The notes under the pieces are model-generated. The model saw only the letters and a program-made list of their open reading frames with translations. It searched no databases and was not told where the DNA came from. Made by a program: the position numbers and the translations under genes. Positions 52,963 to 64,000 of a DNA stretch of 64,000 nucleotides are shown here, piece after piece. The DNA comes from Sulfurimonas sp. RIFOXYD12_FULL_33_39 (GTDB taxonomy: Bacteria; Campylobacterota; Campylobacteria; Campylobacterales; Sulfurimonadaceae): contig MICF01000004.1 in the NCBI GenBank assembly GCA_001829785.1, forward strand, positions 62,001 to 126,000. The letters are read 5' to 3'. How positions within the stretch are numbered: the stretch's first letter is position 1; the number at the start of each line of letters is the position of its first letter.

Positions 52963-53536
52963 TTTCCGCTTCTAGCAACTCTTTAAGCTTTGCAAAAGCT
53001 CTCCTTATAGTCCTGTTTATAGAGGTACCGTCATAACTCAGCGGAATGTTTATAGCGTCTTGAGTGGCTTGATAAAGTGTCACTGCTTCTCGCACTTTCA
53101 TCTTTTGCTCTTCGCTATATTTGTTATAATCATTGTACTTCATTATAATTATGTCTAATTCGTCAAGCAGTATATCTTGCATAGTTCTTGCATTTGAGAG
53201 TATGTTTATGAACTCCTCTAGCAATGATATATTTGATTTATTCAAAAACAGATATTTATCTTTGTCGTTTTCGCATGACTCTGAAGTTTTAAATGCAGGA
53301 AGATTGAGATTTTTTATCTCTTTAAATGCGTTTTGCATCTCTTTGAGGGTTGTTTTTTCTAAAGAGAGTTTTATATTTTTGTACTCCTCTAAAACACTGC
53401 CCTCTTCTTTTACCAAAAATTCCGACAAATCTACTCTTGGAATTTTTGACTTTATAATGACCTCTTCTTCTAAATATTTTTTTACACCGTAACCCGTAGC
53501 CGCAAGTGCCACTCCGCCTATGATAAATGGTATCAT
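52955..53536 (-). CDS. Membrane-anchored orphan protein
   Basis: 193 residues: N-terminal TM helix (about 2-18), then helical, charged cytoplasmic part. AAGGAG 5 nt before the ATG supports the start. It overlaps the XRE gene tail-to-tail by 8 bp. I do not recognise the family. Confidence 0.6.
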   Translation of the reverse strand: MIPFIIGGVALAATGYGVKKYLEEEVIIKSKIPRVDLSEFLVKEEGSVLEEYKNIKLSLEKTTLKEMQNAFKEIKNLNLPAFKTSESCENDKDKYLFLNKSNISLLEEFINILSNARTMQDILLDELDIIIMKYNDYNKYSEEQKMKVREAVTLYQATQDAINIPLSYDGTSINRTIRRAFAKLKELLEAEIR

Positions 53537-53640
53537 GTCGTCTCCTTGTATATTTAATTTACAAGAAGTTTAATACCTCTACATGACAGGTCGTGTCGTT
53601 TTTAAAATTATCTAATTTAAATCCATAAAATTTATTATTG

Positions 53641-54486
53641 TTATCGTTTTTCTTCTATTTTATCATCTAGTAAATTTTTTGCATTTGTACTAGTTACTAC
53701 TTTTTTACCTGTTTTTGCTTCAAGCTCGGCTCTTGCGACTTTTGCTACATTGCCGCCTTGCTTTGCTACATCTTTACTCTCTTCAAAACTCTTAGGATTT
53801 ATCGCTTCTGAAATATCTTTTGTTGAAGCTTCCGCCAACATATTTAAGATAAGCTCCGTGTTTGTCATGTTGTCCCGCAAGTTTTCTTTTTTTAGACCTT
53901 TTAAGATTTTGTACTCTTTTGTGGTTTTATCTGCCCAAGTTTTTGTGATGATGTCGGTTAATGTCGCAAACTCCGCTCCCTCTTGCACTCCGACTCTTTG
54001 CCATTCATCGGTAAGCTCTTTTCGTATTTCTATGCTTTTTAATCTTTGATTTATCCAGTTTTGGCTGTACCCAAGCTCTAAGTACTGCTTTAACGCTCTG
54101 TCGATACTAAGTTCAGGGTCGCTCATCTCATCAAGTCGCTCACTTGCCACTCTTGCCAACCAAAGTTTAAAAGGCTCTGCTTTTGGCGAGGGGATGGACT
54201 GGATAAGTCTGAAAAGCTGCTGGGTATCGGCTACATCCGTGAGCCTCATCTTCCCGTCTTCTGCTTTCATTTTCAACTGGTGACAATTTGTCACCGTTTC
54301 GTTTCCTTCATCTTTTAATCGTTGTTTTAATTTGTTCCAATATTTTCTTGCTCTTTGAAAATCTTGACTATCAGTCAAAATTTTAATAGCATCTACGATA
54401 GACACATACCACTTTTCTTGCTCTTCATCCCAAAGAGTTCTAAGCTTTTTCTCTTCAAAGAGCTTGATTGATTCGTTTGGTTTCAT
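53641..54486 (-). CDS. Bro-N domain protein (phage antirepressor-like)
   Basis: About 281 residues from the ATG at 54486 (AAGGA 7 nt upstream; a TTG at 54504 is open). The N-terminal Bro-N domain has L-R-T-L-W-D-E-E...S-I-V-D-A-I. A conserved chromosomal-type C-terminal region contains D-V-A-D-T, F-K-L-W-L-A and G-G-N-V-A-K-V-A. Such proteins occur in many genomes as stand-alone cargo near toxin-antitoxin and defence genes; their target is not known to me. Confidence 0.75.
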   Translation of the reverse strand: MKPNESIKLFEEKKLRTLWDEEQEKWYVSIVDAIKILTDSQDFQRARKYWNKLKQRLKDEGNETVTNCHQLKMKAEDGKMRLTDVADTQQLFRLIQSIPSPKAEPFKLWLARVASERLDEMSDPELSIDRALKQYLELGYSQNWINQRLKSIEIRKELTDEWQRVGVQEGAEFATLTDIITKTWADKTTKEYKILKGLKKENLRDNMTNTELILNMLAEASTKDISEAINPKSFEESKDVAKQGGNVAKVARAELEAKTGKKVVTSTNAKNLLDDKIEEKR

Positions 54487-54567
54487 CGGTTTTTCCTTAA
54501 ACAACTATTTCAAATATTATAACTTTTCAAAAAAAGCTAACTTCAAAATATTACAATTTGTCATATT

Positions 54568-57232
<2,665 letters not shown>

Positions 57233-57273
57233 TTAGCTTATATATTATTAGAATTGTATATACTTTCTTAATC

Positions 57274-57315
57274 TTGATTAAAATCAATGATAATTAATAT
57301 CAAAATCAGTACTAT
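57274..57315 (+). promoter_or_regulatory. FNR-type promoter of the ABC transporter/nnrS operon
   Basis: A perfect consensus palindrome TTGAT-TAAA-ATCAA at 57274-57287 is followed by TACTAT at 57310-57315, starting 29.5 bp from the palindrome centre. This is the same geometry as at nosZ and nosB. Predicted transcription start near 57322, leader about 23 nt. Confidence 0.7.
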
Positions 57316-57344
57316 ACAAAAATTAATTATTTAGAAGGAAAATT

Positions 57345-58331
57345 ATGAAAAGTTTTATTTACGTTTTAATTGCATTGCTACTCTCTTTCTCAAATGTTCT
57401 TAGTGCAGACGAAAAGTTAGACAAAATAGTAGTAGCCGCTCCTTTTGCTTCCGTTTCGCATCCAATTTTACACATGATAGAGACAAATGCTCTACGTGAC
57501 GTTGCAAACAAGGTAGAGTTTAAGCTCTGGAAAAATCCGGACGAGCTTCGCGCTATGGCAATCAAAGGTGATGTGGATTTTTTAGCGGTTCCTACAAATA
57601 CGGCGGCAATTTTAAACAATAAAGGCGTGGATATAAAACTTCTAAATGTATCTGTTTGGGGGATTTTAGGGATGATTAGCCGTGATAACTCAATCAAGAG
57701 TCTTAAAGATTTTAAAGGCAAAAAGATTGCGGTTCCTTTTCGCGCAGATATGCCTGATATCGTATTTAAGCAGCTGCTAAAAAAAGAGGGTTTAGATCCG
57801 AAAAAAGATTTTGAACTTGTTTATGTGGCAAGCCCGATTGACGCTATGCAAATGCTTATAATGAGGAGAATAGACCATTCGCTTCTAGCTGAACCGGCAA
57901 TTTCCATGGCACTGAGAAAAACAAAATCTTTTCCTATTAGCATTGTTGCACCTGATTTATACAGAAGCGTTGATTTGCAAGAGGAGTGGGCTAAAGTATA
58001 TGGTACCAACGGTAATATTCCGCAAGCCGGAATTGCCGTAATGGGTCGAATGAAAAATGAAAATGTTATTAAAAGATTTCAAGAAGAGTACGACAAATCT
58101 CTCGCATGGTACAAAGCAAATCCAAAAGAAGCAGGAGAACTGGTTGTCAAAACTCTTAACATGTTAAACAAAGACGGAGTAAGCGACTCTATTTCACATG
58201 TAAGACTTCAAAGCGTAAGTGCGGCAAATGCAAAAAAAGATTTGGAATTTTTCTTTAATGTTTTAAAAGATGAAGATCCTAAAAGTATAGGCGACAAACT
58301 GCCGCAAGACAGCTTCTACTTTGGACTTTAA
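57345..58331 (+). CDS. NitT/TauT-type ABC transporter substrate-binding protein
   Basis: 328 residues with a signal peptide (cleavage near 21, L-S-A-D). NMT1/SsuA-like fold: V-A-A-P-F-A-S-V...H-P-I and G-K-K-I-A-V-P-F strands. The ligand is not evident. It is first gene of an operon with permease, ATPase and nnrS, under an FNR-type promoter, so uptake is probably tied to nitrogen-oxide or low-oxygen growth. Confidence 0.85.
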   Translation: MKSFIYVLIALLLSFSNVLSADEKLDKIVVAAPFASVSHPILHMIETNALRDVANKVEFKLWKNPDELRAMAIKGDVDFLAVPTNTAAILNNKGVDIKLLNVSVWGILGMISRDNSIKSLKDFKGKKIAVPFRADMPDIVFKQLLKKEGLDPKKDFELVYVASPIDAMQMLIMRRIDHSLLAEPAISMALRKTKSFPISIVAPDLYRSVDLQEEWAKVYGTNGNIPQAGIAVMGRMKNENVIKRFQEEYDKSLAWYKANPKEAGELVVKTLNMLNKDGVSDSISHVRLQSVSAANAKKDLEFFFNVLKDEDPKSIGDKLPQDSFYFGL

Positions 58332-58334
58332 GAG

Positions 58335-59117
58335 ATGAAATTTACACTAAAAATCATTAAAGATTTTCCTGCCTATCTTTGGAGTGGCTGGGGTGCACTC
58401 TCTTCAATACTGCTTTTTATAGCACTTTGGGACGCAGGAGGACAAATTTACGGAAATTTAGTTCTGCCTTCTCCTCTTGAGACTTTCAAAACTCTAAATA
58501 CAATGCTTCACGATGAAAATGTTATAGCCGAGATAAATACTACTCTCTACCGTGCTTCTATCGGCTTTGGTTTATCTCTTATTATAGGCACTGCCCTTGG
58601 ACTTCTAGCCGGTTTTTTTGCTACCGCTTCCATGATGAGCCGTCCCATTGTTACCATACTTGTCGGTATGCCGCCTATCGCATGGATAGTTCTTGCCATG
58701 ATATGGTTTGGTATGGGTGATGAGACTGTAATATTTACCGTTATCGTAGCCTCGTTTCCTATCATATTTGTAGGCGCGCTTCAAGGAACACGCACGCTTG
58801 AGAGCAATTTAAAAGAGATGGCGCAAAGTTTTAACTTTCCGTGGCACATGAAGTTTTTTGACGTTTACTTTCCGCATATATTCTCTTATGTTTTTCCTGC
58901 CTGGGTAAGCGGTCTTGGTATGGCATGGAAGATAGTCATAATGGCAGAACTTCTTGCTACAAGCGACGGTATCGGTGCTTCACTTGCAGTTGCGAGAAGC
59001 CAGCTTGATACTCCTACTGCACTATCCATAGTGGTTATCATGATAGCTTCGCTTATGTTTATAGAGTATATTATCCTAGAGCCGATTAAGCGAGAGGTTG
59101 AATTATGGAGAGACTAG
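58335..59117 (+). CDS. ABC transporter permease (NitT/TauT type)
   Basis: 260 residues, six TMs, with the EAA-like loop G-T-R-T-L-E-S-N-L-K-E-M-A-Q-S. It forms the inner-membrane channel for the import system. It overlaps the ATPase gene by 13 bp. Confidence 0.9.
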   Translation: MKFTLKIIKDFPAYLWSGWGALSSILLFIALWDAGGQIYGNLVLPSPLETFKTLNTMLHDENVIAEINTTLYRASIGFGLSLIIGTALGLLAGFFATASMMSRPIVTILVGMPPIAWIVLAMIWFGMGDETVIFTVIVASFPIIFVGALQGTRTLESNLKEMAQSFNFPWHMKFFDVYFPHIFSYVFPAWVSGLGMAWKIVIMAELLATSDGIGASLAVARSQLDTPTALSIVVIMIASLMFIEYIILEPIKREVELWRD

Positions 59118-59842
59118 AGGTTAAAAATCTAAATCACAGTTTTGGGTTTACAAAAATTTTACAAAATATAAATTTTACGCTTGACAAAGGCGAGGTTCTA
59201 GCAATAGTAGGTCCTAGCGGAGGCGGTAAAACAACACTGCTACATCTCTGCGCCAATCTGCTTGATGTTGAGGAAGGAAGCGTTACCAATACATTTTTAA
59301 GCAGTGCTTTTGCTTTTCAAGAGCCGAGACTTCTTCCGTGGAAAAACGTGATTGACAACATAGCTATCGGTTTGCTTGCAAAAGGCGAAAAAAAGAACGA
59401 AGCCGTAAAAAAATCACAAGATATTGCTCTTAGATTCGGGCTTGATAAAGAGGATTTTGAAAAATTTCCAAAAGATTTAAGCGGCGGAATGAAGCAAAGA
59501 GTCTCTTTTGCAAGGGCATTGGTTGTTAAACCGTCTCTGCTCTTTTTAGATGAGCCTTTTTCCGCACTTGATATCGGGCTAAAAAAAGAGCTTCAATCAA
59601 TTCTTATAGACATGATAAGCAAAAAAGAGATAAGTATTTTGTTTATCACGCATGATTTGATGGAAGCTATACGCCTAAGTGACGAAATGCTTCTTTTAAA
59701 AGCAGACCCCGGTCATATCGTCAAAAAATTTAGATTTGATGTGTTGCAAAATCAAAGAGACGATAAGTACGTTTACGGCAAAAGTGCAGAGATTTTACAA
59801 GATAACGAGATAATAAATACATTTGAACTGGAACTAAAGTAA
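59105..59842 (+). CDS. ABC transporter ATPase (NitT/TauT type)
   Basis: 245 residues: Walker A G-P-S-G-G-G-K-T-T, signature L-S-G-G-M-K-Q-R, Walker B L-L-F-L-D-E-P, and the switch His in F-I-T-H-D. Its stop overlaps the nnrS start by 1 bp. Confidence 0.93.
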   Translation: MERLEVKNLNHSFGFTKILQNINFTLDKGEVLAIVGPSGGGKTTLLHLCANLLDVEEGSVTNTFLSSAFAFQEPRLLPWKNVIDNIAIGLLAKGEKKNEAVKKSQDIALRFGLDKEDFEKFPKDLSGGMKQRVSFARALVVKPSLLFLDEPFSALDIGLKKELQSILIDMISKKEISILFITHDLMEAIRLSDEMLLLKADPGHIVKKFRFDVLQNQRDDKYVYGKSAEILQDNEIINTFELELK

Positions 59843-61092
59843 TGAGTGATAAAAAAGAACAGGCACAACAGCTTCATGCAACAAATCACTACCTTTACTA
59901 TCCCGATGAAAAAGATGTTCCGCCTTACTTAGCGTACGGTTTTCGCGCCATCTTTTTAGTATTTGCCCCTTATGTGATTATCAGCATGATTTTATGGGGA
60001 CTTGTATGGAGCGGCATTATAGCTCTGCCCTTTATCTCGGATATTTTGACATGGCATATTTACGAGATGCTTTTTGGGCTTATCACGGCAGGAACGTTAG
60101 CTTTTTTGGCTACTGGACTTCCTGAACTTTTTCCCGGACTTGTACCGTTAGTGGGCAAAAGATTAAAACATGTAGTTATTCTTTGGCTGCTTGGGCGAAT
60201 CAGTTTCTGGTTCATGGACTATTTAGGCATTTACCTAGTTGCATTTTTAAACCTTGCCATGCTTGGATGGATTATCTGGTTTGCAAGATTTGCCGTTTTA
60301 GACAAGCTTCAAAGACACGCTTCCATAGGTTATGCCGCTTTGGCACTGTTTATAATCGAGGTGTGGTTTTTTGCTTCAGTTGCAGGATTTGCAACAACTC
60401 CTGCTTTGGATATCTTAAAAATTGCAACGGGAGCGATAGTAGTTTTGGTACTATTGGCTCTTAGACGCGTAAATATGGAAGCTATAAATGAGCTTATGGA
60501 GGATAAAAGTATAGACGATGTTTTTTTATCACGTCCTCCAAAAACAAATTTGGCAATTTTTGCAGTTACCATATTTACGATAGTTGAGTTTTTATACCCG
60601 AATAACTCTGCTCTGGGATGGTTAGGACTTGCCTCTGCAGCGGCAATACTTGGGATTACTGCCGAGTATAAACTCAAAGACAAATTTATACTAAATCAAC
60701 CTTACGTCATATATCTTGGAACTATCTATGTTCTTTTTAGTATAGGTTATGCAATGATGGGATGGAGTGTTTTAAACAATGAACTTGGAACTCTAAGCCA
60801 CTTTAGACACTTTATTACAAGCGGCGGAATCGGGCTTTCTTACATAGTTATCATGATGATAATTTCATGGATTCATACGGGGAGACATTTAACATCAAAT
60901 ATATATACACACAGCATGGTAGGACTGATTATCCTTGCCACGCTTATGAGAAGTCTGATACCGTTTTTTGAGGAGTATTCACATGTACTTTATCTTTACT
61001 CATCGATTATCTGGACAATTCCTTTTATGATATATATAAAAGTGTTTTTTGGTTTTTTACTCGCCCCACGTGCGGATGGAATAAAAGGCTAA
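59842..61092 (+). CDS. nnrS: NnrS-family membrane protein
   Basis: 416 residues, about 12 TM helices, with the family segment T-S-G-G-I-G-L-S-Y and histidines in S-H-F-R-H. NnrS proteins are haem/copper membrane proteins that relieve nitric oxide stress and are usually regulated by NO-responsive CRP/FNR proteins. This matches the FNR-type palindrome ahead of the operon. Confidence 0.9.
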   Translation: MSDKKEQAQQLHATNHYLYYPDEKDVPPYLAYGFRAIFLVFAPYVIISMILWGLVWSGIIALPFISDILTWHIYEMLFGLITAGTLAFLATGLPELFPGLVPLVGKRLKHVVILWLLGRISFWFMDYLGIYLVAFLNLAMLGWIIWFARFAVLDKLQRHASIGYAALALFIIEVWFFASVAGFATTPALDILKIATGAIVVLVLLALRRVNMEAINELMEDKSIDDVFLSRPPKTNLAIFAVTIFTIVEFLYPNNSALGWLGLASAAAILGITAEYKLKDKFILNQPYVIYLGTIYVLFSIGYAMMGWSVLNNELGTLSHFRHFITSGGIGLSYIVIMMIISWIHTGRHLTSNIYTHSMVGLIILATLMRSLIPFFEEYSHVLYLYSSIIWTIPFMIYIKVFFGFLLAPRADGIKG

Positions 61093-61103
61093 AATCAATG
61101 AAC

Positions 61104-61361
61104 TTATTTAAAAAAATCTATGACGTCAACATCCAAAGCTTTTGCAATTTTATAAATATGTTCTAAATTAAATCTTCTATTTTTAGCCGCATTTTCGGCG
61201 TTTGCATAAAAGGCAGAAGATTTTTGCCCTATCATTAGAGCTAATTCTAGCTGTGTAACGCCTTTTTCTTGCCTTATTCGCTTAATATTGGACGAAACAC
61301 GTTTGATAAACTCTTTAACCTCTTCATCATCGGCTACGCACAAATCATCAAATATACTCAA
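61104..61361 (-). CDS. XRE-family helix-turn-helix regulator
   Basis: 85 residues: acidic N-terminal stretch, then a Cro/CI HTH (I-R-Q-E-K-G-V-T-Q-L-E-L-A). The C-terminal half (F-N-L-E-H-I-Y-K-I...V-D-V-I-D-F-F) is akin to that of the 52729 regulator. It is tail-to-tail with nnrS and divergent from the GGDEF-EAL gene. Confidence 0.8.
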   Translation of the reverse strand: MSIFDDLCVADDEEVKEFIKRVSSNIKRIRQEKGVTQLELALMIGQKSSAFYANAENAAKNRRFNLEHIYKIAKALDVDVIDFFK

Positions 61362-61420
61362 ATCTTATCCTCAAATTATCATCTTATTAATAATTAATAA
61401 TTTTTTCTATTCTAATGAGT

Positions 61421-61426
61421 TATAAT
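61421..61426 (+). promoter_or_regulatory. -10 element of the GGDEF-EAL gene
   Basis: TATAAT 61 bp before the start codon; leader of about 54 nt. The region before it is AT-rich and also serves the divergent XRE gene. Confidence 0.45.
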
Positions 61427-61486
61427 CACTATGACAATTATCTATGAGTATATAGCCTATAGGTTAAATTAATTAAAAGATATATT

Positions 61487-63142
61487 ATGAACATAAACAG
61501 TGATTTTAACTCAATGGAAGCAATAATTAATAATACCGGAGCTTTAATCTATGTAATAGATTTGGAAACTTATGAAATTATATATGCAAACAATAAATGT
61601 AAAGAACAATTTGGAGACATTATTAACAAAGTGTGCTATAAAGTTCTACAAAAAAATCAAAATAGCCCATGTGCATTTTGTCCTGTTCAACAAACAGACA
61701 ATCATTTATCACAAAGCATCGGAGCTGTATTTGAATGGGAAAATAAAAACTCCATTAATGGTCGCTCATACCTGTTTAACACTAAAATCATGCACTGGAA
61801 TGAGAAAAAAAAAGTAAAAATTCAAATAGGGATAGATATAACACTTCAAAAAGAGCTTGAAGAAAAAAATCTGAAACTGGCAAATTTTGATACGTTAACA
61901 AATATACCAAACAGAAGTTTAATAAAAAAATTTATACAAAATGCTATTAAAATCAGTAGTAGAAACAACTCTTATTTTTCACTTTTATTTATCGACCTTG
62001 ATAATTTTAAGATTATAAACGACACAAAAGGTCATGATATAGGCGATTTTGCCTTAATTGAAACAATAGACAGAATAAAAAAAATATTACGTGAAAATGA
62101 TAGAATAGGCAGGCTAGGCGGAGATGAATTTATAATATTGGCAGATACAAGCACTTCAAATGAGAGTGTTGCGATAGAAGCAGTAAGGAGTATAGCTCAA
62201 AAGATTTTAAAAGAACTAAATAGACCTTATATTATAAATGAATATACTTTTTTCATAAGCGCAAGTATCGGTATAGTAATGTTTAATGAAAGCAAACATT
62301 CAGATATAGAGCTTATTAAATATGCAGACAGTGCAATGTACATGGCAAAACAAAACGGTAAAAATAATTTTTATTTTTTTGATACCGTACTGCAAAAAAA
62401 CATTGAACATAAAACTAAAACTATTAAAGAGATAAAAAATGCTTTAAAAAACGAAGAGTTTGTTTTATATTATCAACCGCAAATTTCTCTAAATAAAGAC
62501 CAAAATATAATCGGTGTAGAAGCATTAATACGGTGGCAAAATCCTAAAAAAGGCATTGTGTTACCGGCTTATTTTATTCCGGTAGCAAAAGATAGCGGTT
62601 TAATAATAGAGATTGAAAAATTGGTACTCAAAAAAGCATTTAAACAGCTAAATGAGTGGAAAAAAGATAAAATAAAAAAAGATTGGAGACTCTCCATAGA
62701 GATAAGCATCAAACAACTTACGACAACTAACTTTTTTGCTGATATAAAAAAAATGTTTAATGAATATGATATTAATCCTAAACTATTAAGATTGCAATTG
62801 TCGGAAAAATTTATTTCAAAAGATATAAAAAATATACTTGAAAAAATAGAAGATTTAAACAAAATTGGATTGTCTTTTTCTATAGATAATTTTGAAAGTA
62901 GTTGTTTGTCTTTGTCGTATCTAAAAACTCTACCTATTGATGAATTAAAAATAAGCGAATCATTAATTTACTCTATGCATGAAGACATAAATAGCAAAAC
63001 TATGATTCAAACTATACTATTTATAGGAAAAGAATTTGGTTTTGAAGTCATAGCAAAAGGTGTTAAAACAGAACAAGAACAAAATAAACTGCTAACGATG
63101 GGGTGTACGATATTTCAACAATCTTATTTAATCTCTGCTTGA
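61487..63142 (+). CDS. PAS-GGDEF protein with degenerate EAL domain
   Basis: 551 residues: PAS domain (about 10-120) with a Cys-rich insertion (C-Y-K-V...C-A-F-C-P). GGDEF domain with intact R-L-G-G-D-E-F and R-x2-D I-site five residues before it. EAL-like domain (about 320-551) keeps E-A-L but has lost key residues: the N of N-x-S is Glu, the D-D-F-G-T-G loop reads D-N-F-E-S-S, and A-E-G-V-E reads A-K-G-V-K. The usual C-terminal G-Y-x-x-x-x-P is missing. It is probably a cyclase with a regulatory pseudo-EAL. It overlaps the next gene tail-to-tail by 19 bp. Confidence 0.88.
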   Translation: MNINSDFNSMEAIINNTGALIYVIDLETYEIIYANNKCKEQFGDIINKVCYKVLQKNQNSPCAFCPVQQTDNHLSQSIGAVFEWENKNSINGRSYLFNTKIMHWNEKKKVKIQIGIDITLQKELEEKNLKLANFDTLTNIPNRSLIKKFIQNAIKISSRNNSYFSLLFIDLDNFKIINDTKGHDIGDFALIETIDRIKKILRENDRIGRLGGDEFIILADTSTSNESVAIEAVRSIAQKILKELNRPYIINEYTFFISASIGIVMFNESKHSDIELIKYADSAMYMAKQNGKNNFYFFDTVLQKNIEHKTKTIKEIKNALKNEEFVLYYQPQISLNKDQNIIGVEALIRWQNPKKGIVLPAYFIPVAKDSGLIIEIEKLVLKKAFKQLNEWKKDKIKKDWRLSIEISIKQLTTTNFFADIKKMFNEYDINPKLLRLQLSEKFISKDIKNILEKIEDLNKIGLSFSIDNFESSCLSLSYLKTLPIDELKISESLIYSMHEDINSKTMIQTILFIGKEFGFEVIAKGVKTEQEQNKLLTMGCTIFQQSYLISA

Positions 63143-64000
63143 GTGCCTATCAAATCCATAGGGCGACCGAAGTAATAACCTTGAAATTCTTCTACGCCGT
63201 ACTCTTTTAAGAGGTTAAATATATCTTCATTTTCTACATACTCAGCAACCGTGATAATGTTCAGTTCCTGTGCAAATCTAACAATGCTCTTAACCAATAT
63301 TTTTGAATTTTCATCAGTTAATATATTTTGTATCAAAGAGCCGTCTATTTTTAAATAATCAGGCTTAATTTCTAAAACCTGTACATAGTTTGCATATCCA
63401 CTGCCAAAGTCATCAATAGCGATTGCTCTTAGCTTTTTAACAACTTTCATAAGTCTTTCAAAATTTTCCACGCCCTCTTGTTCGGTCACTTCAACAACTA
63501 TTCTTTGCGGCGAATCAAATTTTTCTATTTTGTTTATTAATGTTTCCATAATGGAAGCATTAAAAAAATCGTTTGGCAAAAAATTTACGGAGACTTTTTC
63601 CTCTCTTTTAGCGAAAAAATCCAAACTAAGCTCTAACATCTCTTTTGCAATTTTTATATACAAACCGCTATTCATAGATATTTCTAAAAACTCGTTCGGA
63701 TATAAAATCTTTTTCTCGCCGCCGTCAAACTCAACTATTCTTACCAAAGCTTCATATTTGACAATTTTTCCCTCTCTATCCGTTATTGGCTGAAAAAATG
63801 GAATCACGTTTTTATGCTCTAGTGCATGTCTGATTGTTCTTTTTACGCTTATGACTTTTTGCGAATGTTCTTTCGTATCAACATGTTGTGAATAAATCAT
63901 GTAGTTTACAAACTGTTTTTTTGCTTTTTTAAGCGCCATTTGAGCATCTTCTAAAGAGTGTTCATGGTCAAGTGCCATTCCTGAATATATCTCAATACCC
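63124..64000 (-). CDS. GGDEF-EAL c-di-GMP phosphodiesterase, cut by the window edge
   Basis: Partial: the frame stays open past 64000, and the first codons encode the end of a GGDEF domain (G-I-E-I-Y-S-G...A-Q-M-A-L-K-K-A-K-K). The EAL domain is complete and looks active: Y-E-A-L-V-R, V-N-F-L, E-V-T-E, D-D-F-G-S-G-Y, L-K-I-D, A-E-Y-V-E-N and G-Y-Y-F-G-R-P. It hydrolyses c-di-GMP. An internal ATG at 63978 is unlikely to be the true start. Confidence 0.88.
   Translation of the reverse strand, partial: GIEIYSGMALDHEHSLEDAQMALKKAKKQFVNYMIYSQHVDTKEHSQKVISVKRTIRHALEHKNVIPFFQPITDREGKIVKYEALVRIVEFDGGEKKILYPNEFLEISMNSGLYIKIAKEMLELSLDFFAKREEKVSVNFLPNDFFNASIMETLINKIEKFDSPQRIVVEVTEQEGVENFERLMKVVKKLRAIAIDDFGSGYANYVQVLEIKPDYLKIDGSLIQNILTDENSKILVKSIVRFAQELNIITVAEYVENEDIFNLLKEYGVEEFQGYYFGRPMDLIGTQAEIK

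Overview
The window looks like a chromosomal segment of a Sulfurimonas-type campylobacterote (epsilonproteobacterium). The evidence is an AT-rich sequence with short intergenic gaps, a clade II nitrous oxide reductase cluster in the Wolinella/Sulfurimonas order (nosZ-B-D-G-C1-C2-H-F), an atpB that stands alone, and many c-di-GMP proteins. This assignment rests on gene content and order; no search was run. The largest gap without a gene is 298 bp (7351-7648), and it is full of regulatory structure. I saw no tRNA, rRNA, CRISPR array or insertion sequence.

Region 1 (106-12407, all on the minus strand): a complete N2O respiration module. An upstream operon encodes a small periplasmic protein, a CRP/FNR-family regulator and a membrane sensor. 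It is followed by nosZ with a fused cytochrome c domain, then nosB, D, G, C1, C2, H, F, L, Y and a second NosL-like protein. TTGAY-N4-RTCAA palindromes lie ahead of nosZ, ahead of nosB and, 47 kb away, ahead of an ABC transporter/nnrS operon. In all three a TAnnnT -10 element sits at exactly the same distance from the box.

Region 2 (12454-41335): mostly core genes. These are ppiD-ftsA-ftsZ, bioA, dnaJ, mltA, recR, an mlaA-mlaC-RND lipid-transport set, a large GH17/GT2 glucan synthase-like protein, and an operon gatB - voltage-gated K+ channel - TrkA protein - gpsA - hoxY - hoxH - maturation protease. Then come a porin / PstS-like / diguanylate cyclase operon, atpB, truD (apparently with a non-canonical start) and ribF.

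Region 3 (41.4-54.5 kb): an accessory island, nearly all on the minus strand. It holds a methyltransferase with a WYL regulator, two tandem HEPN/MNT modules with a duplicated promoter and 5' end, and a compact six-gene operon: a 1093-residue HerA/VirB4-like ATPase, a WHH-type HNH nuclease, a SUKH (SMI1/KNR4) protein, a 700-residue dynamin-like GTPase, a one-helix membrane protein and a stand-alone dynamin-type GTPase domain. An XRE regulator, a membrane-anchored orphan and a Bro-N protein follow. The six-gene operon is the best candidate for an undescribed conflict or defence system.

Region 4 (54.6-64 kb): core tlyA and ligA, then an ABC importer with nnrS under a predicted FNR-type promoter, and two c-di-GMP proteins. 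One of these has a degenerate, C-terminally shortened EAL domain; the other has an intact EAL domain and runs off the window.
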